Origin: Maribacter ulvicola
GTDB lineage: Bacteria > Bacteroidota > Bacteroidia > Flavobacteriales > Flavobacteriaceae
Reading direction: 5' to 3'
Assembly: GCF_900155985.1 (NCBI RefSeq)
Contig: NZ_FTMA01000007.1
Location: forward strand, 1-64,000
DNA: 64,000 nt
Part shown: positions 54,201-62,676 of the stretch, piece after piece
How positions within the stretch are numbered: position 1 is the stretch's first letter
Layout: each line of letters begins with the position of its first letter
The notes under the pieces: generated by a model
The model's database searches: none
What the model was told of the DNA's origin: nothing
Seen by the model: only the letters and a program-made list of their open reading frames with translations
Program-made: the position numbers and the translations under genes

Positions 54201-54409
54201 GCAAGTGGACATTTAATTTTATGAGCGTTGTTGCCTTTGGTAGTATTATGATGACTTATTTCGGGGTAAACTTTTACCTAGTAGGTCTACATAGTTACGC
54301 TAGTGGAGCACAAGTAATTACTCCGACTTTTATTTATTACTTGGTAGCGGGAGTTTTAGTTTTGGGCGGAATAAGCTACTGGAGATACAAAGTTAATTAC
54401 AGTAAGTAA
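51227..54409 (+). CDS. ccsBA: Cytochrome c biogenesis fusion protein (ResB-CcsA)
   Basis: About 1060 aa, joining a ResB-type N-terminal half (helices and a large periplasmic domain) to a CcsA-type C-terminal half with the WGRYWGWDPKETWAL haem-handling motif and several helices. Together they bring haem across the membrane for attachment to cytochrome c. An internal hydrophobic segment ending in SFSSFAQEQHSPE (about residues 470-500) looks like a retained signal peptide of the formerly separate C-terminal protein. Confidence 0.93.
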   Translation: MTEMLKKIIFSTRLMSILFIAFAIAMAFGTFIESWYSTETARIWIYNAWWFELIMVFFVINFIGNISRYRLLRLEKWPVLILHLSWVLIIIGAFVTRYISFEGIMPIREGKTENVFYSDKTYLTVYVDGEIDGEARRKILEDDLIVTPEAIKSNLPWNADFNGEDFSISYVEFIKGAKQGLLPDANGNKFLKIVEAGDGERHDHYLEDGKVASIHNVLFALNNKTDGAINIMTTDSVYQILTPFEGDFMRMADQFKGVLEKDSLQPLQLRSLYNTAGMQFVIPDSITQGSYGIVEIPEAEKTKMDQDAIVFDVSANGETKQIKLLGSKGPSDFSEKVNIGGLNFSIRYGSKVHELPFGIKLNDFIAEKYPGTEKGYASFMSRVTIEDERPFDYDIFMNHVLDHQGYRFFQSSFDPDEKGTVLSVNHDFWGTWITYIGYFLLYIGLMGIMFFGKTRFQDLADSLDKLKIKKKKMFGVIAVLMAFSFSSFAQEQHSPEEGHQQAPSKVQIDSLLKASMIAKEHADKFGKLVIQDEGGRMKPINTFSSELLRKLSLKDSYLGFTSDQILLSMMMMNPAVWYNTEFIALDKKSQNDSIRKVIGIPSGQEYVKATDFFDKKGQYKLEPFLREATATTNPNKFQQDFKDANIRLSLLNQALGQDIVKIFPLLDDENNKWISAVEYRGGQYEIRDSLYSNFVKNAMPYYLMTLGKAQQSGDYASADKLLAAFQQNQLNHGSEVLPSQQKIDTEVIYNKLNIFNRLYRFYAVVGLLMFFVLVFQIFKDRSIWRVAIYFFKGTIMLLFIWHTAGLILRWYISGHAPWSNAYESILYVAWATMGIGWALGRKSDMTFAASAFVTAMLLWIAHQSWIDPSIANLQPVLDSYWLMIHVAVIVGSYGPLTVGMILGLVSLILMILTTQKNKERMAINIKELTIINELALTTGLVMLTIGNFLGGQWANESWGRYWGWDPKETWALVSIMIYAFVIHTRLVPGLRGKWTFNFMSVVAFGSIMMTYFGVNFYLVGLHSYASGAQVITPTFIYYLVAGVLVLGGISYWRYKVNYSK

Positions 54410-54425
54410 AAAAAATATATAATGT

Positions 54426-54457
54426 AAAAGCCTCATGATAAATTCATGAGGCTTTTT
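54426..54457. terminator. Terminator downstream of ccsBA
   Basis: AAAGCCTCATGA and TCATGAGGCTTT pair around a short loop with a T run on the plus side. A convergent gene lies beyond it. Confidence 0.85.
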
Positions 54458-54481
54458 GCTTTTTTAATGGTTTGTTATTAT

Positions 54482-55753
54482 TTAATCTTGGCCTTCAAGT
54501 AGGTCCATTAATTCTTCGGCGGCAACTTTTCCTTTTTCTTTAAGAAAATCTCTTGGCGTGTTATCTCCTAATTCAAAAACGATAGCAGGCATACCGTGAT
54601 TTACGTAAAAGTAATTACGTGATACCATAGTAGGTTTAATAGTTGTAGAAGGCTTTACATTAGTGTGTTTCTGAGGTAATTTATTGGTGATGTTATTAAT
54701 CCAGTCAAAAACAATTTTGCCTTTTTCACCCGTAATTGTAGAATCTATAGGGTAGTAGATATCATCCCATGTAGAATGAAAATCTGCACCGAAAACAAAC
54801 TCATACCCTCCAGATTCCTTTTTTATAAGAAAATCCCGTACACTCTGCGTTTCTGGTTGATTGAAATTTTGCCAATCCCTGTTCAAATCTATACCGCCCA
54901 TATTATGTCGCCAATTGCCATTATCTACACCATCTGGGTTCATTAAAGGAACTACAAATAAATCATACTTATCTCTAAATTTTTGAGCTTTTGGAGAGTC
55001 TCCACATAACGTTTCAATGAAAGATTTCATGGCTAGGAAACCGGTAACTTCTGGTGGGTGCTGTCTAGAGATAACCATTACCGCCTTTTTATGTTTTCCA
55101 TTACTTACTTCCATCAAGTTCACGGCTCTTTTTTCCCTACTTCTCCCTATTTCATAGGTAGATATAAAAGGTTTGGTAGCTAAAGAATCTATCCAATTTT
55201 TAACTCTTGTGGACCCGTATAACTCTTGTGCAGTAATAAATATAGGTTTCTGGCTTATGTTGACTGATATTTCTACAATTTCTGGTACGGCTTTTATGCC
55301 AAAAGAACCGGTACCTTTGTTAATTCCGGTAAAGTTAGCGCTGTCTAATGGAGTAAAGTTAACGCCATCTGTACTTATTTTGGGATAATACCTACTACGT
55401 GAATCTTGGTAAGTCATTTTTATTGTGATCGTCTTTGGGGTGTTTGACCATACTTTAAAAGCATACCACGGACTCACATTTATCGGGGTGTTTTCAGCTG
55501 TGATCAGTGCAGTGTAATGATTGTTTCCGTCAGAAGTGATTCCGTTTAATCGTCCGCTTTCAAAATCGTTACTAAAGAAAACAGATTCATTATCAAAAGA
55601 CCATATGCCTTTCCATTGCTTTTGTACTGGTTTAGATAAAGTTGAAACCACCGCACTTTTACCTTGACCTTGGTAACCTTGAGCAGCAGTTTTTTGATTT
55701 TTACAAGCAATTAAGGAAAATATGAAAAATGATGTATAAAAGATTTTTTTCAT
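54482..55753 (-). CDS. M14-family metallocarboxypeptidase lipoprotein
   Basis: The 423-aa protein has a lipobox (SLIAC), a beta-sandwich N-terminal part (about 40-200) and an M14 carboxypeptidase domain. The zinc-binding pair is ISRQHPPEVTG with H and E, then FGADFHSTWDD, and the catalytic glutamate in PAIVFELGDN. It trims peptides in the periplasm or on the surface. Confidence 0.88.
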   Translation of the reverse strand: MKKIFYTSFFIFSLIACKNQKTAAQGYQGQGKSAVVSTLSKPVQKQWKGIWSFDNESVFFSNDFESGRLNGITSDGNNHYTALITAENTPINVSPWYAFKVWSNTPKTITIKMTYQDSRSRYYPKISTDGVNFTPLDSANFTGINKGTGSFGIKAVPEIVEISVNISQKPIFITAQELYGSTRVKNWIDSLATKPFISTYEIGRSREKRAVNLMEVSNGKHKKAVMVISRQHPPEVTGFLAMKSFIETLCGDSPKAQKFRDKYDLFVVPLMNPDGVDNGNWRHNMGGIDLNRDWQNFNQPETQSVRDFLIKKESGGYEFVFGADFHSTWDDIYYPIDSTITGEKGKIVFDWINNITNKLPQKHTNVKPSTTIKPTMVSRNYFYVNHGMPAIVFELGDNTPRDFLKEKGKVAAEELMDLLEGQD

Positions 55754-56052
55754 AATTGTGTTATCTATAGTTAGGAGAAATGTTCTTTAATATGGTTAGT
55801 GATAGGCTTTTATAAATTTATCGACAAATATGGATATAATTCTGCGTTTACTGTTGAATTTTATAAAGTAATCTATATTGAATGCATCTTACCTTCTTTT
55901 ATTGGATTATTGATGAAAATAAGCGGTTTATGAAAGGTTCTAACCATTTTTTAGACCTATGGGGTAACATTTAAAATAGTAGCACTTGCAAAGGGTTATA
56001 GGAGTTGTTTACATTCTAATTCCTTACCTTTATTTTTTATAATTACTAGCAA

Positions 56053-57204
56053 ATGAAATCGAATATAAAAGGGTTGAACACCATATGTACACATATTGGT
56101 GAATTAGAAGATACACAACACAAAGGAGCTATTTCTCCTTTATACATGAGTACATCTTATGCTTATGAAGATGTAGATGTAAAACGATATCCTAGGTATT
56201 TTAACACGCCTAATCAAGAAGGGCTTTGTAAAAAAATTGCAGCCTTAGAACATGCAGAATCGGCTTTAATTTTTGGTAGCGGAATGGCAGCTGTGAGTAC
56301 GGCATTATTGGCATTCTTAAATGCAGGTGATCATGTTGTTTTGCAGCAAACTCTTTATGGAGGAACCTATAATTTGGTGAACGAAGAGTTTTCTAAATAC
56401 GGAATAGAATATTCTTTTACCGATGGATGGAAGGCTGATGCTTTTGAGGCTCAAATAAAAGAGAATACAAAGGTAATTTACATAGAAACACCGTCTAATC
56501 CTTTATTGACCATTACCGATTTGGAAGCGGTTGCTGCCATTGCTAAAAAACACGGTGTGGTTACAATGATCGATAACACATTTGCAAGTCCGGTGAATCA
56601 GAATCCTATTGATTTTGGTATTGATGTGGTGATACATAGTGCAACAAAATATTTGGGTGGCCACTCAGATATTTGCGCGGGTGCAGTTGCGTCTACAACA
56701 GAACATATGGACCGTATTTTTCAATTAGCTAAAAATTTTGGAGGCAGTTTAAGTGATTATACGGTTTGGTTATTGGAAAGAAGTATAAAGACTTTGGGTA
56801 TTCGTGTAAGCGCACAGAATAAAAATGCACTGGCAATGGCACAATTTTTAAATGAATTGCCTGATGTGGAAAAAGTCTACTACCCGGGTTTACCTTCTCA
56901 CCCAGAGCATGATTTGGCTAAAAAGCAAATGAAAGGTTTTGGGGGTATGCTATCTTTTGAATTAAATGCTAATTTAAATTCATCTCAATTTCAGAAAGCA
57001 TTACAGTTAATTAAGCCATCAATGAGTTTAGCGGGGGTAGAAAGTACTGTTATTTCGCCCACACAAACATCGCACGCTTTAATGAGTGCAGAAGTAAGGG
57101 CTGAACAAGGTATTGCTGACGGATTAATTCGTTTTTCCGTGGGTATAGAAGAAGTAGAAGATTTAAAGCAAGATATTTTACAGGCTATTGCACTTATAAA
57201 ATAA
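56053..57204 (+). CDS. Cys/Met metabolism PLP-dependent enzyme (gamma-synthase/lyase type)
   Basis: The 383-aa protein belongs to the trans-sulfuration family. The PLP lysine is in SATKYLGGHSD, with VIYIETPSNP and TMIDNTFASP for cofactor contacts. Cystathionine gamma-synthase, beta/gamma-lyase and methionine gamma-lyase are all possible. It lies 25 bp before bshB1, which uses cysteine-derived bacillithiol chemistry, so sulfur metabolism is a shared theme. Confidence 0.9.
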   Translation: MKSNIKGLNTICTHIGELEDTQHKGAISPLYMSTSYAYEDVDVKRYPRYFNTPNQEGLCKKIAALEHAESALIFGSGMAAVSTALLAFLNAGDHVVLQQTLYGGTYNLVNEEFSKYGIEYSFTDGWKADAFEAQIKENTKVIYIETPSNPLLTITDLEAVAAIAKKHGVVTMIDNTFASPVNQNPIDFGIDVVIHSATKYLGGHSDICAGAVASTTEHMDRIFQLAKNFGGSLSDYTVWLLERSIKTLGIRVSAQNKNALAMAQFLNELPDVEKVYYPGLPSHPEHDLAKKQMKGFGGMLSFELNANLNSSQFQKALQLIKPSMSLAGVESTVISPTQTSHALMSAEVRAEQGIADGLIRFSVGIEEVEDLKQDILQAIALIK

Positions 57205-57229
57205 AGTTGTCAATTACAATTAGTAAAAA

Positions 57230-57946
57230 ATGAAGTTGGATATTTTAGTATTTGGAGCGCATCCAGATGATGCAGAACTAGGAGCAGGGGGGACCATTGC
57301 CAAAGAAATTTCCTTGGGTAAAAAAGTAGGTATCGTAGATTTAACCCGTGGAGAGTTGGGCACAAGGGGGTCTGCAGAAATACGGGATAAGGAATCAGCA
57401 GCTGCCGGCAAAATCTTGGGAGTAGCAGTGCGTGAAAATTTAAGGTTTAAGGATGGTTTTTTTATCAACGATGAAATACATCAATTAGAAATTATTAAAA
57501 TGATTCGTAAATATAGACCGCATACAGTTTTATGTAATGCTATAGATGATCGGCATATAGATCATAGTAAAGGCAGTAAACTGGTAAGTGATGCCTGTTT
57601 CTTAAGCGGGCTAAGACGTATAGAAACCAAGTTGGAGGAGGAAATCCAGCAAGAATGGAGGCCTAAGTTAGTATATCATTATATTCAGTGGAAGAATATA
57701 ACCCCAGATTTTGTAGTAGATATTAGTAATCACATGAAAGCTAAAACTGATGCTATTTTGGCGTATACTTCGCAGTTTCATGATCCTGGCAGCAACGAAC
57801 CGGAAACACCTATAAGTAGTAAAACATTTATAGAGAGTGTACAATATAGAGCTAAAGATCTAGGTAGGTTGGTAGGTGTGGATTACGCTGAAGGTTTTAC
57901 CGTTGAAAGATTGGTGGCGGTAGCTTCTCTAGACCATTTAATTTAG
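57230..57946 (+). CDS. bshB1: Bacillithiol biosynthesis deacetylase BshB1
   Basis: The 238-aa LmbE-type zinc deacetylase has FGAHPDDAELGAGGTI, a second ligand region DDRHIDHSKG and TSQFHDPGSNEPETPIS. In bacillithiol synthesis it removes acetyl from GlcNAc-malate. It follows the PLP gene and ends 4 bases past the convergent kinase stop. Confidence 0.92.
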   Translation: MKLDILVFGAHPDDAELGAGGTIAKEISLGKKVGIVDLTRGELGTRGSAEIRDKESAAAGKILGVAVRENLRFKDGFFINDEIHQLEIIKMIRKYRPHTVLCNAIDDRHIDHSKGSKLVSDACFLSGLRRIETKLEEEIQQEWRPKLVYHYIQWKNITPDFVVDISNHMKAKTDAILAYTSQFHDPGSNEPETPISSKTFIESVQYRAKDLGRLVGVDYAEGFTVERLVAVASLDHLI

Positions 57947-60033
57947 GCAGATTCTTTATATTGTTTTTGTATTCTAGGTATAGTAAAATAAAAACTAGAA
58001 CCTTTACCCAGGGCACTATGAACCCATATTTTACCATTGTTTTTCTCCACCATTTCTTTGCATAAAGAAAGTCCTAGTCCGGTACCTTTTTCATCATTGG
58101 TACCGTAGGTGGTATGGTTAGAATCTTTCGTAAATAGTTTACTTATAATATCCTCACTCATACCCAGCCCATTATCTTTCACATATATCTCGCAAGTTTT
58201 GATCTTTTGAATTGCACCAATTATAATTTGCCCGTTGTTTGGGGTAAACTTTAAAGCATTGCTTAAAAGATTTCTAATGATAATGTCTATTTGATTTGGA
58301 TCTGACCAAACTTGGCAATTAGGTCCAATTCTATTGATTAATGAAATAGATTTAGATTCAGCAATTTCAGATAATAAAGCTATATTTTCTTCTACTATAT
58401 CATCTAAATTAGTTACTGAATGTTTAGTGATAGCCCCATTCATTTGAGTTTGTCCCCATGATAGTAAGTTGTTAAGTGTAAAGGAGATAGTATCAATGTC
58501 TACTTTTAATTTAGGTACAAAGTTCAAGAATTCATCTTTGGTCATTTCTCCTTCTTTAAATAATTTCAAAAGCCCTTGAAATGCTCCTATTGGTCCTCTT
58601 AGATCATGACCAATTATGGAGAATAATTTATTTTTTGTCTGATTTAATTCATTTAAATACGCCTGCTTTTCTTCAAGATCAGATTTTTTATTTCTCAATT
58701 CTAAATTTAATTTTTTCTGCTCCTGTTCATTTCTATAAATAATAAACGTTATAATCGCGAAAATAAAGAGGACAATTATACCAACGTAGATATATACTTT
58801 TTGTTTTGCTAGGGCTTTTTCATTATCAATTATTAACTGTTGTTTTTGTTGATTGTATTCCATCTTGGTTTTTAGCATGTTCAGAGCATTTTCATTTCCT
58901 GCCTGAGTTAAAGATTCATACGTAACCTGATACATTTCATGAAACCATAACGACTTCTCATAGTCTTTTTTGTTCTTATATATTTTAGATAATTTATGTG
59001 CGCTGTTCTTTATTCCACTTCTTAAACCTATTTTTTTTGAAAGATTGTATGCGTTTAATGCGTACACCTCTGCTATACTATCTTTATTTTGATTCATGAG
59101 CGCTTCGGTCATACCATTTAATAAATCAATTTTTCCGCGATCATCCTCTATTTCTTTATGTAATAATTCACTTTGTTTATACCAATAAATTGCCCATGTG
59201 TTTTTATTTTTCTTAAGATAGATTTTTCCTTTAATTTCGTAACAATAGGCTAACCATTCTAGTATTTTTTCTTTTTCAAATGTAGCAATACTTACATTGA
59301 TGTTATACATGGCGTAATCTAACTCGTTCATGTCAGCATATGTAGAGGCTATGTTACTAAGGGTTTCTGCTAAAAAAATAGGATTGCCAATTTCTTCGTG
59401 TATACTTTTAGACCGTTGTAAAAAAACCATTGCTTGTTTATAGTCTTTTTGGGCAAGATAGAGATGTGCAATATTGTCGTTTACAATGGATATAATATTT
59501 TTGTAATCATATTTTTCGGCAATTTCTATGGTTGCTAAATACCACTTTAAAGCTTTTGAGTACTCCCCTTTATAACCATATTCTTTGGCTAGATCATTTA
59601 AAGTTCTAACTTTTAAGAAATGATTTTCATGCATATTTGCTAGTTCATATGCTTTTATAAAATAGGAAATTGCTATATCTATCTTTCCTTTGTCCGAATA
59701 ATAACCGCCTAATGAATGGTAAGAACTTATTACGCCATTAATAAAATTTGCTTTTTTACTAAGATCAAGACTTTTTTTACTTAAAATTTTTAAGCTGTCT
59801 AAATTATGAAAACGGTATTCGGTCGCTAGATTTTGAAGATGGTTTATATAGGTAGTGTCTTTAGTGCTGAAATTAGTAGATTTCTTAATTTGCTCAATTT
59901 CACTTAAAAGTTTATCTCTATTTGTATTTTGGGCATTTATGGTATGAACTGCTATTTTAATAAACAAGCATATAAACAAACAACCCCTAAAAAGGTAGTA
60001 CAGTTTATAAATTTGTAAATGTCTATTATTCAT
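57943..60033 (-). CDS. TPR sensor histidine kinase
   Basis: The 696-aa protein has a signal sequence, periplasmic TPR repeats (about 90-380), one membrane helix (near 415-435), a coiled linker and a kinase core. The phosphorylated histidine is in FSIIGHDLRGPIGAF; the N box is NLLSNALKFTPNNG and G boxes are KDNGLGMSED and KGTGLGLSLC. No response regulator is adjacent. It is a paralog of the next kinase. Confidence 0.92.
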   Translation of the reverse strand: MNNRHLQIYKLYYLFRGCLFICLFIKIAVHTINAQNTNRDKLLSEIEQIKKSTNFSTKDTTYINHLQNLATEYRFHNLDSLKILSKKSLDLSKKANFINGVISSYHSLGGYYSDKGKIDIAISYFIKAYELANMHENHFLKVRTLNDLAKEYGYKGEYSKALKWYLATIEIAEKYDYKNIISIVNDNIAHLYLAQKDYKQAMVFLQRSKSIHEEIGNPIFLAETLSNIASTYADMNELDYAMYNINVSIATFEKEKILEWLAYCYEIKGKIYLKKNKNTWAIYWYKQSELLHKEIEDDRGKIDLLNGMTEALMNQNKDSIAEVYALNAYNLSKKIGLRSGIKNSAHKLSKIYKNKKDYEKSLWFHEMYQVTYESLTQAGNENALNMLKTKMEYNQQKQQLIIDNEKALAKQKVYIYVGIIVLFIFAIITFIIYRNEQEQKKLNLELRNKKSDLEEKQAYLNELNQTKNKLFSIIGHDLRGPIGAFQGLLKLFKEGEMTKDEFLNFVPKLKVDIDTISFTLNNLLSWGQTQMNGAITKHSVTNLDDIVEENIALLSEIAESKSISLINRIGPNCQVWSDPNQIDIIIRNLLSNALKFTPNNGQIIIGAIQKIKTCEIYVKDNGLGMSEDIISKLFTKDSNHTTYGTNDEKGTGLGLSLCKEMVEKNNGKIWVHSALGKGSSFYFTIPRIQKQYKESA

Positions 60034-60259
60034 ATATTTTGCTCAATAATCTGATTCTAAAACTAATCTAGATAAATGCGGTGTAGTAATAAATGTTGTG
60101 AAATGCAGTTTATTGTGTGTTTTAACGTTGCAAACGTGTAGTTCGTCGATAATTTGATTTTTTGACACTGTATTGTGTCTAACCTAGAATATTCACGGTT
60201 AAAGCTTTAGGCATGTTATACATGAAGTTAAATACGATAGATTGTAAAGTCCAACTTTG

Positions 60260-62311
60260 CTACGTTGCTTGATCAACAGGAAGCTCAATTATGAATTGAC
60301 TTCCTTTATTAGGTTGGCTTTTAACAGTGATATTTCCATTATTATTTATAACCATGGCTTTAACGAGACGTAAACCTAACCCTGTTCCTTTTTCTAAATT
60401 GGTCCCGTAATTGCTAAAATTTTCTGTGTCGCTAAATAGTTTGGACACATCAGCCTTTGCCATTCCAACACCGGTATCTGAAACTATAATAACTAATTTC
60501 TTATTTTTTATTTTAGTTGTAATAGAAATAGTGCCTTCATTCGGAGTAAATTTAATAGCATTGCTAATTAGATTTCTAAATATAATGTTGAATTGCTGTA
60601 AGTCTGCAAATACTTTATCATGTACAGAAACATTATTTTTTATATTTATAACCTTCTTATTAATTTCATTGCGGTATAGTTGTAAAATAAAATCCAATTC
60701 CTGCTTTACCATTATACTTCTAGAATGTATAGTATTTCCTTGCATTTGTGTTTTACCCCAGTGTAAAAGGTTATCCATAGTAAATTGTACTTGTTCTATA
60801 TCTTTTTTTAATTGCGGGGCAAACTTGTCAAAATATTCTTTTCCTTCTGGATCTTCTAAGTATAAGGTTAAAATTTCTTTTAATGAGATAACGGGACCTC
60901 TTAAATCATGACCAACAATTGAGAATAACCGGTCTTGATTTGCGTTTATCTGAGTAAGCTTATTTTGGTTTTCATTTAATATCTCTGCTTGCTTGGCTAA
61001 TTTTTTATTAAGAATTTTTTCTCGATTATTGGCTTTTAATATAAGGAATACAATTACTGTTAAACTTATAAGCCCCGCTATTGACCACTTAACATATTTA
61101 CGTTGTTGATCTAAGGCTTGTTCATTTTGTGCTTTTAAATTTTCTGTTTCCTTTTCAAATTTTAGTTTAGCATTGAGCATCATTAAATTTTGCCTATTCT
61201 TTTTCTTAAAATTGTCATTAGAATGTTTTTCTGTCAATTCTAAATATTTTAGTGATTCTGCTGTTTTATTCTGTTTTTTTTTAATTTCATATAAGCTTCT
61301 GTAGGCTTGTTCTAAACCCATCTCATATTCAGAAGATTGATATAGTGCAAGACACTCAAGGATTGTCTCTTCAGATTTTGATAGCCTATTTAAGCCTAAA
61401 TAGGCTCTTGCCAGACCATATGTCATATCGGCATTGGTTTTTACATCATTAAAGCCTTTGTGCAGCTTTAAAGCCTTCTGATAGTTTAAGACAGCATTTT
61501 CGTAATCCTGTAATTTTAAATAATAAAGTCCTAATGTAGAATGGGTCCAAGCCAACCAACTTGTATTATTATAAGTTTCGAATAACTTAAAAGCTGCATC
61601 GAGATTCATTTTAGCTTCCGTTAAGTTTTCTAGTTCAATGTTTAAGAATGCCATATTACTTAACATCATTACCTCTTTGGTTGGATCATTTAACTTTTTA
61701 ACTGCTTCAAATGCCGGTAGGTAGTACTTTAGCGCTTCATCAGAATTTTGTAGGCGACTAAAAATAGTTCCTAAGTTCATATTCATTTGAAACAATTGTT
61801 GTTGGTCACTATTTTTTTCTGCTATTGAAAGGGCATGTAAAAATTGAGTATATGTAGAAGGATAATCGTTTTTATAAAAATAAGCTTGGCCGAGAATATT
61901 GTAAATTCTCATTTCTGTCTTCGGAAAATTCTTTAACTCAGAATTATTAATGATACGTAAACTAAAATTAATGGATTTATCTGTTTCTCCCTTATACAGA
62001 TATAAAGTGGCAAAATTTGTTAACGCCTCAAGTTCACCATACGTATAATTATTTTTTATACTGAGTTCAAGTGCGGTTTCTGAATGAATTAACATTGAAA
62101 CTTGTTCAGTTAATCTTTGATAGTAAGAGAGTTGGTTTAAATTATCAATATATTCAAGCTTGTTCTCATTAAAATCAGAACATTTAACCAATGCTGAAAT
62201 TTTTGTCTTGAAAAATTGAATGCTATCTACTTGTGAAAAACCTGAGAAAAAGTTTAGAGTTACTAATGCAAGGAGTAGGAAATTATGTTTATAATTTGAT
62301 ATATAGTGCAT
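60260..62311 (-). CDS. TPR sensor histidine kinase (paralog)
   Basis: About 683 aa with the same design as its neighbour: signal sequence, TPR region (about 90-370), membrane helix (near 410-425) and kinase core with FSIVGHDLRGPVISL, NLISNAIKFTPNEG and KGTGLGLRLV. The two genes lie head to tail with 226 bp between them, so they arose by tandem duplication and have since diverged. Start at 62311 (MHYIS) or 62332. Confidence 0.9.
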   Translation of the reverse strand: MHYISNYKHNFLLLALVTLNFFSGFSQVDSIQFFKTKISALVKCSDFNENKLEYIDNLNQLSYYQRLTEQVSMLIHSETALELSIKNNYTYGELEALTNFATLYLYKGETDKSINFSLRIINNSELKNFPKTEMRIYNILGQAYFYKNDYPSTYTQFLHALSIAEKNSDQQQLFQMNMNLGTIFSRLQNSDEALKYYLPAFEAVKKLNDPTKEVMMLSNMAFLNIELENLTEAKMNLDAAFKLFETYNNTSWLAWTHSTLGLYYLKLQDYENAVLNYQKALKLHKGFNDVKTNADMTYGLARAYLGLNRLSKSEETILECLALYQSSEYEMGLEQAYRSLYEIKKKQNKTAESLKYLELTEKHSNDNFKKKNRQNLMMLNAKLKFEKETENLKAQNEQALDQQRKYVKWSIAGLISLTVIVFLILKANNREKILNKKLAKQAEILNENQNKLTQINANQDRLFSIVGHDLRGPVISLKEILTLYLEDPEGKEYFDKFAPQLKKDIEQVQFTMDNLLHWGKTQMQGNTIHSRSIMVKQELDFILQLYRNEINKKVINIKNNVSVHDKVFADLQQFNIIFRNLISNAIKFTPNEGTISITTKIKNKKLVIIVSDTGVGMAKADVSKLFSDTENFSNYGTNLEKGTGLGLRLVKAMVINNNGNITVKSQPNKGSQFIIELPVDQAT

Positions 62312-62420
62312 TAGGAAGATTGTAAAAGCCAAGTAGGTTATTGTATATAAAACTTGAAGTTAAAAATAATAAATAGATGAATTCCAGAAATTAATTTTTT
62401 ATTTAAAAACTCATTAATTA

Positions 62421-62452
62421 TTTGCTAGAACTGTTTTAAAAAATTATCTTTG
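62421..62452 (+). promoter_or_regulatory. Promoter of tRNA-His
   Basis: TTTG (62421-62424) and TATCTTTG (62445-62452), 20 bases apart, match the Bacteroidota consensus. Confidence 0.7.
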
Positions 62453-62467
62453 CACTCGCTTACAAAT

Positions 62468-62543
62468 GGTGGTTGTAGCTCAGCTGGTTAGAGCATCGGT
62501 TTGTGGTACCGAGGGTCGCCGGTTCGAACCCGGTCTTCCACCC
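62468..62543 (+). tRNA. tRNA-His (GTG anticodon)
   Basis: The extra 5' G, the D-arm, the anticodon loop TTGTGGT and the T-loop TTCGAAC fit histidine tRNA. CCA is not encoded. A terminator hairpin follows. Confidence 0.88.
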
Positions 62544-62555
62544 TAAAGCAAGTAA

Positions 62556-62588
62556 AAAGTCTTGGATTAGTTTCCAAGACTTTTTTAT
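62556..62588 (+). terminator. Terminator of tRNA-His
   Basis: AAAGTCTTGGA and TCCAAGACTTT form a hairpin, followed by a T run. Confidence 0.85.
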
Positions 62589-62621
62589 TTTATAGCTTTA
62601 TCAACTAATGTGAAGCGTACA

Positions 62622-62656
62622 AAAAAAAAGCCTAATAGATTCTATTAGGCTTTTTT
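62622..62656 (-). terminator. Terminator of the M28 peptidase gene
   Basis: AAAAGCCTAATAGA and TCTATTAGGCTTTT form a hairpin with A/T runs on both sides, just past the peptidase stop. Confidence 0.85.
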
Positions 62657-62676
62657 CATTGATGTAGGCTATATTA

